A stretch of DNA of 64,000 nt from Azolla caroliniana (taxonomy: Eukaryota; Polypodiophyta): positions 16,120,001-16,184,000 of the forward strand of contig JBHGNT010000004.1 of assembly GCA_043228905.1 (NCBI GenBank). The letters run 5' to 3'. Below, piece by piece: positions 31,501 through 42,121 of the stretch (position 1 is the first letter of the stretch; each line of letters opens with the position of its first letter). Below the pieces are notes generated by a model, which saw nothing but the letters and a program-made list of their open reading frames with translations, did not search any database and was not told where the DNA came from. The position numbers and the translations under genes were made by a program.

Positions 31501-32494
31501 AATTTGGAAGTGGTCTTCTTCATCGAGTTAGCCTCGTGTTTCATCACCAAGGCTGGCCCTTTACCGGCTTTTCCGGTTTTGGATCCTCCTGATCCTTCTG
31601 CGTAGTGCAAGTATTGCCGGTTCTCTCTGCCAGCCTTGCCGGATCCGGATCTATCCGAATTAGCGCGCTTCTTCTAGCACTCGCTTTCTCTATGGCCCTT
31701 TTTACCACAGTGCCAACATTCTGTGTCGGCCTTTGCTTGCCGGCCTCCGGCGCCACCTTGACTCCCCCTGCTTGTGGAGGGTCCGGAACTGCTGTCGGCA
31801 CATTCTTTGTGCCTTCGGTTCTTCTCTCGCCTGCCGCTACAATTGCAAGCCGACCCGCCTAGTCCACCACACCCACGGGGCTGATCCGCCTCCATGTACA
31901 ACATCCGGCTATCGGTGGGTGCACTTTTTGACGCACCGGCGTGGTTCTCCTCTACAATGAGCATCGACTGTAAGTCAAAAAATTACGGCGTATTCTCCCT
32001 TGTACATACCGTCGTTCGGAACGCTCTGAACTTAGACGCTAGGCCCCCAAGACAGATCTGCACCATCTCATCTTCCTCCACGGTGGCATTGATAGAGGCA
32101 AGTCAGTCACAGATCTCTTTGATTAGGGCAGTGTAATCGACTACCGACATGTCCTTCTATCGGACATTGCTCAACTCCTGTCGGAGTTGTAGCTTTTGGG
32201 CTGTAATGCTTGCCACGAAAACCTTCTTCAGGTTTCCCCGAGATTCTTTTGGCATCTTGGCATCTCAAACATGGCTCAGCAGCTGGTCTCCGACACTGGA
32301 CGCAAAGCAGTACATCACTCTACTTGCCGCTTGTTCCCACACTGGGAAGTCCTTGTGTGCCACATCAGGTGTTGTGTCATTAGCTCCGTCGACATAGCTC
32401 CAGTAACCATGCCCAAGCAGATACTAGTGCATCTTGTATGACCAAGATGCGTAGTTGCCTCTGTTGAGCTTCTCCACCGGGAGCGAGCTAGCCA
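31501..32494 (-). pseudogene. C5 gag
   Basis: Starts MASSLPVEKLNRGNYASWSY at about 32494. Homology runs through VDGANDTTPDVAHKDFPVWE, the SVVDYTALIKEICD block and a Gly/Ser/Arg-rich linker to a CX2CX4HX4C knuckle (CWHC, GH, EC) at about 31674-31720 in the frame 31964-31674. Stops interrupt the first half. Confidence 0.83.
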
Positions 32495-32578
32495 TTCCTC
32501 TGTAGATTTTGTTTTTCCTGTTCTTTACGAAGGTTAGGTTTTCTTCTTGAGCTAAGATCGGCTGCAGAGGCTCTCAAC

Positions 32579-32596
32579 CCTCGCGCTTTGATACCA
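32579..32596 (-). other. Primer-binding site of C5
   Basis: Element strand TGGTATCAAAGCGCGAGG next to the LTR, initiator tRNA-Met type. Confidence 0.87.
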
Positions 32597-33008
32597 TGTA
32601 AAAACGAATAGCGTGCAGAAGCAGTAGAAAACCGAACACAAAAACCTAGGTTTAATGGAGAGCTTGACAATACACGGGAGAGATAGGGAAAGCGCAGAAC
32701 AAGATAAATATATTTCAAAACAATAATAGCTCTCTGTACATAAAACATGCTCAACAACACTATTTATACAAGTCCTAAGAGGACTAACAGAAGTACGGTG
32801 TACTTCAATGCTCATACAAGTGTCTGACACTAACTACGAGTCATTAACTCCATAGCAGTCTAGGCTACTACTAGGCTTTCGGTTACTGCTGGATCCGGCT
32901 AGCCGGTTCCCCAGCTCACTGGCTCACCGATCCGGCTCATCCTTCTAATGTCGATCCGGCTTAGGCTTAGTCAGCCGATCTGGATCCGTTTGAGCTTGCC
33001 GCTCAATA
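32597..33008 (-). repeat. 5' LTR of C5
   Basis: 412 bp. Plus-strand ends are TGTAAAAACG and CTCAATA; the outer terminus is decayed from the expected CAACA. It is similar to the C1 LTR, with shared blocks around gatccggctcatcctt. Confidence 0.85.
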
Positions 33009-33865
33009 GGACTTAACGGAGCCATCGCCAATTTCAACCCGTCGGTGAACCGGGGCACTAGTTGCAGTAACCGGCCTAGTGGTAACGTGATTTGGCATTG
33101 CTGAAGTGCTTGCCATGTGGGCTTCTCTGGTTGTGCCTTTATGGTTAGTTCCTCCACTGCATTCATGTACTCTTTCATTTCGGTGGTATTGCGTTCGTTG
33201 TCTTTTTCAATCCATTCAATGGTCTGTTTTCGTATGGCCTCCTGTGCTTCCCACTCCGTCGTCTTTCCTTTTGATCTGGTGGTGACTTGATGTATATCCG
33301 CTACTTCTGCTACCACCATATTGACCGTCAGCCGTTTTTCGTTCCTTTTAACCGGACATTGGTTGCTGTAATGGCCCTCCTAGCGGCAATAGTCACAATA
33401 CGCCTTCTGGGTATTGCTAGATTCTTCTTTTATTTCAGTACCTTGTTGAAATCCGGTTACCGCTCAATTAGGTTCTTCTGTTCTTCTTTGTTTTGGTTGG
33501 GCGCCACTTATGCCTCTATCCGGCTCTCGTTGGTACTCCTTTGCCGGCTCCCAATGATCCTCTTTCTGAAAGTTCCATTTCTTAAGAAAACGTCTGTTCT
33601 TGTAACCCTACCGGTGCCGGTCTTCGTAGTTTTCTCGTTGGTCCTCCATCCTCTGGTTGTATGTTGGAGAGTAGTCGTGACCATACCGGTCACCGTTATA
33701 ATCTTGGTTCCTATCATACCGGTCCCAGTCATAAGCATCCCTTCTCCAGTCGTAATCCGGTGAGTAGTCCCATTCATATCGATCTCATTGTGGCCTTCCC
33801 TGCGTCGGTTGTCACGATCGAGCCCATAGTCATTGCGTCTTCTCTCATTGTACCGATCCCCATGA
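33009..33865 (-). pseudogene. Family E gag fragment (H)
   Basis: Minus-strand remnant of the same gypsy family as E1. Right to left: an Arg/Asp/Tyr-rich stretch (YDWRRDAYDWDRYDRN), a zinc knuckle CDYC, GHYSNQC at about 33345-33400 with a stop inside, then the frame from 33319 with VTTRSKGKT and QITLPLGRLLQLVPRF, matching E1 6830-7090. It ends against the C5 LTR and the LINE. It is the host of the whole left-hand stack. Confidence 0.8.
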
Positions 33866-34036
33866 CTTAGGATGACTTTATGGAATTGTAACGGTGCACT
33901 TTGGACACTGAATGTTTACGTGGAAAACCCTAATCGGGAAAAACCACGAGAGATCACAAACTCCAACTATTCGGCGTGTGACCCATGTGACAAACAATAA
34001 ACTTAGGATGACTTTATGGAATTGTAACGATGCACT
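33865..34036 (+). repeat. 36-bp direct repeat at the LINE 5' edge
   Basis: 33865-33900 and 34001-34036 match with one difference. Each codes MTLWNCN, the endonuclease start, so the LINE front is duplicated or two 5' ends are present. Confidence 0.85.
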
Positions 34037-34830
34037 GGCCGTCTAGAGGAGATTTTGAAGGTATCTGACATACTTTTTTTAGTAGAAACACATCAGAGCC
34101 CAAATTGAGAACTGCCCCAAGTTGATGATTTTTGTTTGGAATCTCCCTTTAGACAAACCTCACGTCGACATACTACTAGAGGGTCTAGAGGGGTTGCGAT
34201 ACTATTTTGGAGAGAGATACATAATAGGATAGATATACTAAAGAAAGACCCAGAAGCCCGTTTTATGTGGGTGAAAGTCCTCACTAGCAAGGATCAGGCG
34301 ATATTTATTGTCATGTGTTACTTTCCCCTCGAAAGGATCCTGGTATAATATGGCTAGAGAGGCGAGTATAGTTGATGGAAGGAACGCCGCATGGGCCTTC
34401 TCCATACGAACCTTTATTGGATGACATAATCCGATATTCTTCTGAAGGGGAAGTCTTCCTTGTAGGAGATTTCAATGTGAGAACCCAATCCCAACAATGC
34501 ACAATATTTCAGATGGATAAAAACCTCGAAATGGTGAATGTCAACCCTTTAGACTTAGAAATAACACATACATCAAAGGATTAAGGTGAGCATGCCACAA
34601 GCTTTGGCCATCATCTGCTCGAACTTGGAGGCCGACACGAGATGATCATATATAATGGCTTAGCCAAGTGGCCGGGCTCGGAAGTGCACACATGTTTCCC
34701 ACATGGAGGAGGGGAAAGCACAATTGATTACCTAATAGGATCCCTTGAAGCTATCCACATGGTTAACTCCTTCTAGGTGGTCCCATGCCCCATTGGTGCA
34801 GACCATAGCTTCCTATACTTTGAGCTAAAA
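34001..34830 (+). pseudogene. LINE endonuclease
   Basis: Endonuclease/exonuclease/phosphatase-type domain that nicks target DNA. Visible blocks: WNCN at the start, RGSRGVAILFWREI and AIFIVMCYFP (34136-34348), GEVFLVGDFNVRTQ (34450-34490, the GDFN motif), TIDYLIGSLEA (about 34720) and GADHSFLYFEL (about 34796), which holds the catalytic Asp-His. It spans at least three frames with stops. Confidence 0.85.
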
Positions 34831-36861
34831 TGCGACACCTCCCACGCCACCAACTCTAGTCAACCAAACCATCCTACCATAATACTTTTCACACATGAGC
34901 TCGCTGACATCTACTCTCGACATGTTCAAGCCCGTCTCTCCTCTTTTGATTCTTCCTTGCCTTTAGAAAACCTCACTACAAAACTCGCACACACCCTTCA
35001 CTTGGATGAAATTAGTAGCTTCCCATACACGAAACACTCCAATCATAGTAGAATAGGGTCTATGCCATAGAACAAGTGGTATGATGAGGATTGTAGAGAG
35101 TTGTATAGACAACTTAAAGTGTCGCGACTTAGTGGTACTATTTCCTCAGTACAGGCTCGAAAAGAGATGCGCAAGATGACACGTTGTAAAAGACGACCTT
35201 GGGAAGCATCCCAATATTGGGAACTCTACCATATGCTCATGAGTAGGGACTGCACCCTTGCATGGAAGAAACTACGGGAACTGCGACCACAAACACCCAT
35301 CGAGGATCCCAATATTTGGCACACATATATCGAGAGACTCTTCCATGTCCCGAACCAACCACCCATCCCAATGCCTTCCACACCCCGACCTAACATGGGG
35401 ACACTTTTCACGACCTCTAAGGTCACGAAGGTCATAAAAAAATTACAACATAGGAAATCCATGGACCACATAGGATTGCGAGCTGAGCACATCATATATG
35501 CTCGAGAGTGCCTAACCCCCTTTCTCACTCTAATCTTCAACTACGCCCTTGCTGAGAGTTTTCCACCACAATGGACCATGAACACAGTGGCCCCTATACA
35601 TAAAGGAGGGGACTTGATGGACCCAAATACATATAGGACCATTATGATAGGCCATATGCTCGCTAAACTATATGGTGCGGTAATGGAAGAGGAGCTTAGC
35701 GATTATATGGAAACATTAAGTCTTCGAGCACCTGAGCAGGTTGGCTTTAGAAGAGCCTTCTCCACTATTGATCATATCTTCACACTTAGGTGCTTAATTG
35801 ACCAGACGAAGGCTTGTAAGAAGAAACTATATTGTTGTTTTGTGGACTTCCACAAAGCCTTTGACACAGTTTCTAGGGAGAAGTTGTTTGATAGACTTAA
35901 GATCTTGGAGATACCAAATGACATAATCTGGGCCATTTATGCCCTATATGAGCAAGCCTCTGGGTGCATAAGATGCCCAGGTGGCCTATCTGATTGTTTC
36001 ACTAGAACCATTGGTGTAAAACAGGGTTGCCCCCTATCACCGACTCTGGGTCTTCGAGCACCTAAGCAGGTTGGCTTTAGACGAGCCTTCTCCACTATTG
36101 ATCATATCTTCACACTTAGGTGCTTAATTGACTAGACGAAGGCTTGTAAGAAGAAACTATATTGTTGCTTTGTGGACTTCCACAAAGCCTTTGACACAGT
36201 TTCTAGGGAGAAGTTGTTTGATAGACTTAAGATCTTGGAGATACCAAATGACATGATCTGGGCCATTTATGCCCTATATGAGCAAGCCTCTGGGTGCATA
36301 AGATGCCCAGGTGGCCTATCTGATTGTTTCACTAGAACCATTGGTGTAAAACAGGGTTGCCCCCTATCATCGACTCTTTTTGGGATCTACATTGATGAGA
36401 TCACTGATTTTATTGCTCGTAAGGGAGGCAAGGGAGTAGCTATTGGGGATACGCAAGTTAGTCTCTTACTCTACGCAGACAACATTGTCTTTCTCTCGGA
36501 GTCAGAAGACGACCTACAAAAGCATCTTAATGCCCTAGATGACTTTTGTACACAACGAGGATTGGTCGTGAATCTAGCGAAAACTAAAGTCCTTATCTTT
36601 CATACATCGTCCCGAGTTAGGAGTAAATGTCACCTAATCCTCTCTCATAAACTAGTTGAGGTAGTTGGATCATATGTATACTTGGGAGTCACTTTTAGTG
36701 CTCTCTCAAGTAAATTCTCGATGACCCAGGCAGCCAAAGATAGGCTAACGAGAGGGTATGCATCCCTTTCACTCTTAGAGAGACAATGCCACCGGGCATA
36801 CTTTCAAGAGCCACGTACTAAGGGATGGCTCTTCGACTCATTAGTGACTCCTATGCATTAG
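34831..36861 (+). pseudogene. LINE reverse transcriptase with internal duplication
   Basis: The frame 35101-36135 carries RT: NTVAPIHKGGDLMDPNTYRTI, QVGFRRAFSTIDHIFTLR, CCFVDFHKAFDTV, GVKQGCPLS. The 330-bp block is then repeated; a stop at 36133 ends the first frame, and 36172-36861 completes the palm with LLYADNIVFLSES. The catalytic YADD is YADN. Family type is clear, the clade is not. Confidence 0.9.
35718..36377 (+). repeat. 330-bp direct tandem duplication in LINE RT
   Basis: Units of 110 codons, in frame, with a constant 330-bp offset (cacaaagcct at 35851 and 36181). The joint is at cgactct. The copies differ at a few bases, one making a stop (gactag) in the second. Confidence 0.95.
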
Positions 36862-37311
36862 TAGCATGGGCTCCAAGTCTACCATCTTTCATGTGGACGC
36901 AATTAGAGAAACATTTGGTGATGATGTTATCACGTCAACTCCGAAGCAAATCGATAGTACCACATGACATTATTAGAGAAGAGTTCAGTCTGCCCCTGAT
37001 GTTAGTAGAAGCATTGTTTCAAGTGGTAGTTTTTATTCATCGGATACATAGCCAACCACAAGATAGGATATCCCGTTGAGCCTTTGAGGCATCTCGATCC
37101 CTACATGCGTCTGGAGACACTAGCTCTTGGTATAGCACTATGGTCAGTTGGTTACTTGCAAATGGCATAGACATTAATAACATACACCCCCTTAAGTACA
37201 ACCATGGGACTGACCAAACCCTGATATCTCATGAAGACCGTAATAAAGTGATACGCCAAGAAATATGGCAAATTTACACTCCATATAAATGGATCACCCC
37301 ACGAGAGCCAC
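36862..37311 (+). pseudogene. LINE C-terminal region
   Basis: The frame to 37079 (SDSYALVAWAPSLPSF, PHDIIREEFSLPLMLVEALF) continues in broken form (EIWQIYTPYKW near 37260). It resembles the region after the RT in long LINE proteins. No zinc finger is visible before the G4 LTR cuts it. Confidence 0.65.
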
Positions 37312-37344
37312 TGTCATGAATACATAAGCATCATGAATATACAA

Positions 37345-37420
37345 GCATCATGGCTTCACTTGGTCTTGAACCCAAGACCTTGTAATACATAATCAAGAAC
37401 CTAACCATTAAGATAGAATA
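37345..37420 (-). other. tRNA-like sequence in the G4 LTR
   Basis: On the minus strand an A-box-like TATCTTAATGGTTAG (37401-37415) precedes a B-box GGGTTCAAGACC (37362-37373) at tRNA-like spacing. The 3' LTR copy has GGGTTCAAGCCC at 48080-48091. It is not a convincing tRNA gene; the acceptor stem is not clear. Confidence 0.5.
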
Positions 37421-37750
37421 TGATCATATGAAATAATAAAAGCTACTTCTTGTAATAGACTGACTATTGTAAATGTTCTGAAACATTCTAGAACATTCTA
37501 GAATATCCTAGAACATCTTAGAATATTCTAGGTCTAGAACATTCTAGAACATTATAGAAATCACTAGAATATAGGAACCTATAAATATAGACATATAATT
37601 CTTCTCAAACTAATTCGAATCAACACTAGTCTTAAGCTTTCATCGCCTATCTTGTATCCATCTTCATTCTATCTTATTAATACATTCATTCTTCTCTTGT
37701 TGTGATCTCTTTACACTCTATCTTTTCTCTTGGTTCTGATAGTTTGATTC

Positions 37751-37756
<6 letters not shown>

Positions 37757-37788
<32 letters not shown>

Positions 37789-37806
37789 CCCCCCCCCGCC
37801 CCCCCT
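37757..37806 (+). repeat. CT microsatellite followed by a C run
   Basis: About 17 CT units, then roughly 18 C bases with one G, in the leader just before gag. Confidence 0.95.
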
Positions 37807-37834
37807 TATCCTCCTCTATAAACATCATGAAACC

Positions 37835-38990
37835 ATGGCTATCATCAACTCAGAAGAATATCTCACCCTTGTTGCAGAAATGGAGAATCTTAAATCGAAG
37901 TTCGCATCTCTCGAATTAGAGAATCAACATCTTCTTGGGGATCTACAAAAGGTTACTGTGGAGAAGCAACAACAAGAAGAAGAGTTTACGCGACGGGTGC
38001 AACAATTAGAATCGACAATTGTAATTTTACAACAACAAAGGGTCGAAGGTCAAGGAAATATTAAGGAGCCCAAAATTAGTCTCTCGGTTAAATTTGATGG
38101 TTTAAGGGCGCATTTCCGAGGCTTCTTGAATCAAGTGCAGTTGGTAATCCAAATGCATCCCACGCGTTATCTGATAGATGCATCACGAGTCAAGTTAGTG
38201 GGTAGCTTATTGAGTGGCATAGCATTGTCATGGTTTGCTCCATTACTAGAGACAAATTCTCTACTACATAATTTCGAGGAGTTTGTCAAAGAATTTAAGG
38301 CTTGCTTCGGAGATACAGATGGGGCAAGAACGATAATCAACAAGATTCGTACACTACATCAAGGTGATCAACTAGCCTCAACATATGCAGCTAATTTTTG
38401 TCTCATCGCAAGTGATATTCCTTGGGATGAACAAGCCCTAATGGAGCAATTTTGTTCCGGTCTTCGTAGTGAGGTGAAGGACTTACTTCCTACCTTCCCC
38501 GAGGATTCAAAATCACTTACAGAAGCTATTAGTCGAGCAATATGGTGTGATAATCGTCTTTTTGAGCGTCGATGTGAGAAACAACAACAAATAACAAGAT
38601 CAAGATACACACCAACTTATGCATCAGTAACAACGCAATCGTCTCCAAGGCAAACGTATAGCCCTACTCCAACCCCAAGGCAAACACGTAGCCCAGCCCC
38701 AGTGGATAGGCCGACGCCCATGGAGATCGATATGACCCAACGTCGAGGACCATTGTCAGAAGAAGAGAAGTAACGACGCCGAGCAAACCATTTGTGCTTA
38801 TATTGCGGAGGTCTAGGACACATAGTCATTCATTGCTCCCGTAGGCCGAGACGTCAGGTAAATCACATTCACTATGACAATAAAAATGAGTCCAGCATTT
38901 TAGAAGCACTTAGTGATTCTAATATTATGAATAATCCACCCTTGTCCAATAAGTTTGAAGTCCTAAGCCAATTAGAAGAAGAGTCAAATG
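37835..38990 (+). pseudogene. G4 gag
   Basis: The open frame 37835-38773 (312 codons) starts MAIINSEEYLTL with a coiled coil at residues 8-70, followed by a capsid domain (FRGFLNQVQLVIQMHP, SWFAPLLETNS, FEEFVKEFKACFGD). A stop at 38771 precedes the CX2CX4HX4C knuckle (CLYC, GH, HC) at 38793-38834 in the next frame. It would assemble particles and bind RNA. Confidence 0.9.
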
Positions 38991-39021
38991 AATAAGTCTG
39001 GCCAAAATAGGAGTCATTTGG

Positions 39022-39773
39022 TTGGACAACCCTAGCTTTGTACAACCGAGTGTATGTTCCATTTCATCTAAGCATGTTAGTAGAGTCTTCTCATCCCAAG
39101 TACAAGTTAGGACACCGAGTTGCCAACTTCACGTCCAAGCCCTCTTAGATACCGGAGCCAATTCTTGTTTCATGGATAGAGATTTTGCCCAAAAACATAA
39201 AATATCCTTGCATACACTTCCTTGCCCAGTTTCTGTAGTAGTGATTGATGGACGTCCCATAGCTTCCGGGAAGATATTCGAAGAGTCTGAGCCAATATAC
39301 ATACTCTTAGGTGATTTAGGATGTGTAGTTTCCTTCAATATAATCTGTAGGCTCGAGCATCCAATTGTCCTTGGTTTGCCATGGTTTGAGCTACATAACC
39401 CACAAATTGATTGGAGGAGAGAAATTTGGTGCCCTTTTGCAGAAAACATCATTGTTAAGGATCGAACCCAGGACTATTCCCTTAAAGAATATAGTTCTAC
39501 CAGTGCACCATCTCCTTTTCACCAAATCTCAACTATCACATTGCAACAAATGTTCCAAATGGGAGGAAAGGAGGAACTTTTTTTGTTTGCAATATCAGTG
39601 ACACCTTCTAGTGCCACTCAAGGGAGTTCAGACATCCAAATTCCTGAAAAATTCAAGAATATGTTGATGTTTTCGACAAAGTCAAAGCTAGTGTACTCCC
39701 AAAGCATTGGCCGTACGATTGTCCCATTGACCTCCAACCAAGAAAAGAGCCATCGTGGGGTCCGATCTACAAT
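39022..39773 (+). pseudogene. G4 protease
   Basis: The frame 39022-39882 carries an aspartic protease with ALLDTGANSCFMD (about 39143-39181; a classical DTG) and the flap-end VLGLPWFELHNP block. After it comes the usual link to RT (PKHWPYDCPIDLQP in another frame near 39705-39745), so a frameshift lies between protease and RT. Confidence 0.88.
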
Positions 39774-40556
39774 TTGTCACCAACTGAGCTTGAGGTTCTT
39801 CGACAATACATCGAGGAGAATCTTGCACATGGGTTTATTCGACATTCAAAATCTCCAACAGGTGCTCCAATATTTTTTGTGAAGAAAAAGGACGGGTCGC
39901 TTCGTTTGGTCGTGGACTATTGGGGATTAAATAAAGTCACCATAAGAAATAGGTATGCTCTTCCTTTAATCTCCAGTCTTTTAGAGCGCATTGGTGGGGC
40001 AAAACATTTTACAAATATTGATTTAAGGGGTGCATATAATCTTGTTCGCATTCGACCGGGAGATGAGTGGAAAACGGCATTTCGCACTCGCTATGGTCAT
40101 TTCGAGTATACAGTCATGCCTTTTGGGCTCACAAATGCACCCTCAGTTTTTTGGGATTTTCTGGATATCTTTCTCATAATCTATTTAGATGATTTGTTGA
40201 TCTACTCTAAAACACAGGAGAAGCATGATATACATGTCCGGAAAGTACCTAAACGCTTAAGAAAGTATGGTCTATATGCTAAACTTGAGAAGTGTAGTTT
40301 TGACAACGAACAAGTTGAATTCTTAGGTTATACTATTTCATCTAAGGGTATCTTCATGGATCCAGCAAAAGTCAAAACAATATTGGAATGGCAACCCCCA
40401 CGTTCTGTTCGAGAGGTCCAATGCTTCCTCGGATTTGCTAACTTCTATCGCAAATTCATACGGAATTATTCAAAGAAAGCGTTGCCTCACACCCAACTCA
40501 CTAAGAAGAATCAAGCATATGTTTGGACTATGGAAGCGGACACAACCTTTACTTAG
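39774..40556 (+). pseudogene. G4 reverse transcriptase
   Basis: Open frame with fingers (APIFFVKKKDGSLRLVVDYWGLNK), palm (NIDLRGAYNLVRI), VMPFGLTNAP and the catalytic IIYLDDLLIYSK. About 8 residues usual between the FW block and LDIF are missing. The connection domain (FLGFANFYRKFIRNYS) follows. It ends at a stop at 40554. Confidence 0.92.
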
Positions 40557-41044
40557 CTCAAAGAGGCATTCATATCAGCTCCTATATTAGCACATATTAA
40601 TCCCAAAATCCATTTACCATTAAAGCGGATGCGTCAGACTTTGCATTGGGGAGTATCCTATCCCAACTAGGCAAGGACGGGCAGTCCCATCCAGTCGCGT
40701 TTCACTCGAGAAAATTTACTGCTGCGGAGATAAACTATGAGGTGCATGACAAGGAGTTACTAGTTGTGGTTGGCAACATTTCTTGGAAGGATCGCATCAT
40801 CAAATCATCATTTATAGTGATCACAAAAATCTTACGTATTTTCAAACGGCTCGAGTGTTAAATAGGAGACAAGCTCGGTGGGCACAGTTTCTAACTTGTT
40901 TTGATTTCATGATCGTTTTCCACCCTGGGAAGCAACAAGGGAAGCTAGATGCTCTATCTCGACGTTCATATCTCACACCTCAACTTGGAGATCCGGCCTT
41001 CGACAACCAAAAGCAAATTCTACTAGGTCCTTCAAAGCTACAAG
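40557..41044 (+). pseudogene. G4 RNase H
   Basis: RNase H in two frames: [15 protein letters not shown] (about 40626), [21 protein letters not shown], then [23 protein letters not shown] (40806-40880) and the [15 protein letters not shown] end. A frameshift near 40790 splits it. Confidence 0.88.
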
Positions 41045-41510
41045 CAACAACAGTTTATGCCATGCCGCTGGATTCACGCCTTGTTGATACTATTCGGCAA
41101 CAACTTCACTCTGATGATTTCGCTATGGATATCTCAGCCCACATTAGTCCAAGCCATGCATCTTTCTCCACAATGCCAGGTTCATCTCTGAGTCAACATT
41201 ATCAAGAATTCAAGTGGCAAGATGGCTTACTCTTTTACAAGAATCTCCTTTACGTCCTTGATGGATCACCTCGCCTTGTAGTCAGGAAACCGCAGATATC
41301 GTTATGCGTGAAGTATTTCGCCATCATGGTCTTCTAGAAGATATAATTATTGATCGTGGTCCTCAATTTATCTCTCACTTTTGGAAGCACCTATGGGCAA
41401 GCCTCAAAATATCCTGCAAACTCTCTTCTGCTTATCATCCACAAACCGACGAACAAACAGAGCGCATGAATCAAACACTCGAGCAATATCTTCGATGCTT
41501 CATCAGTTTT
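41045..41510 (+). pseudogene. G4 integrase, N-terminal part
   Basis: The HHCC finger and the first catalytic Asp are missing: the text jumps from LDGSPRLVV to [25 protein letters not shown], which holds the second Asp. The Glu block is NQTLEQYLR. C3 inserts at 41511. Confidence 0.85.
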
Positions 41511-42039
41511 TGTTGAGAGACAAGCTCAACATCGGCCGGATCGGCTAAGCAAGCCGAGGACTGGATCGGTTGGGACTGATCGGTTAGGCTGGACCGGTGC
41601 ATAAAACGGATACGCAAACCGGTGCGTAAACCAAAAGGCCGTTAGAAGAGATATTCCTCGTAAGGAATAGTTTTGGGAGTAAGTGTCGAGGCTCATTTAT
41701 GAGCAGTCAAGTACTATCAGTACTTGTGTCAGCCTGATTGTCAGGGCTTGTATAAAAGGTGCTCACTGAGCACGGTGTATGTAGAGAGTTAGTATTTTTT
41801 GAATTGAGGTTTTTGTGTGTTCTCTCTCTGTCTAGAGTTAGTATTTTTTGAATTGAGGTTTTTGTGTGTTCTCTCACTGAGCACGGTGTATGTATAGAGA
41901 GTTAGTATTTTTTGAATTGAGGTTTTTGTGTGTTCTCTCTCTATCTCTCCCGCGTACTGTGCATACTCAAGCTCTCCATTAAACCTACGTATTTTCTGTG
42001 TGTTTGGTTTTCTACTGCTTCCGCACATAATCTTTTACA
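41511..42039 (+). repeat. 5' LTR of C3
   Basis: 529 bp, TGTTGAG to TTTACA. TATA box TATAAAAG at 41751. Downstream a segment (gttagtattttttgaattgagg) is present three times at 41788-41935 but once in the 3' LTR, which explains most of the length difference from 441 bp. Confidence 0.93.
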
Positions 42040-42057
42040 TGGTATTAGAGCATGAGG
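42040..42057 (+). other. Primer-binding site of C3
   Basis: TGGTATTAGAGCATGAGG directly after the LTR, initiator tRNA-Met type. Confidence 0.88.
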
Positions 42058-42121
42058 GTTGAGAACCTCTGCAGTCGACTTTGCTTGAAGGGAAAACTAA
42101 CGAAGAAGAACAAGAAAACCG

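Larger units (their letters stand above)
29152..33008 (-). mobile_element. Copia element C5, cut by C1
   Basis: Minus-strand Ty1/copia with 5' LTR, PBS, gag, protease, integrase with a 449-bp tandem duplication, and the first residues of RT, where C1 interrupts. Its 5' LTR joins gypsy gag at 33009. The 3' part would lie left of the window. Confidence 0.88.
33866..37311 (+). mobile_element. LINE (non-LTR retrotransposon), 3' end cut by G4
   Basis: Plus strand: apurinic-type endonuclease then reverse transcriptase, with no gag-like ORF1 in front. There is a 136-bp-offset repeat at its 5' edge and a 330-bp duplication in RT. The 3' end and poly(A) are not visible because the G4 LTR begins at 37312. 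Confidence 0.88.
37312..37830 (+). repeat. 5' LTR and leader of G4
   Basis: Starts TGTCATGAATACATAAGC, the same as 48030. The inner end is uncertain because the other LTR is truncated. A possible primer site lies near 37731 (tggttctgatag). The stretch includes the repeated motif gaacattctag at 37480-37560. Confidence 0.7.

Noticed and set aside
33287-33763. 158-codon plus-strand membrane-like frame
   Set aside because: Antisense of a gag fragment rich in Asp, Arg and Tyr; same artefact.
37757-37806. Regulatory GAGA-type element
   Set aside because: A plain CT microsatellite plus C run; nothing shows regulation beyond being in the leader.
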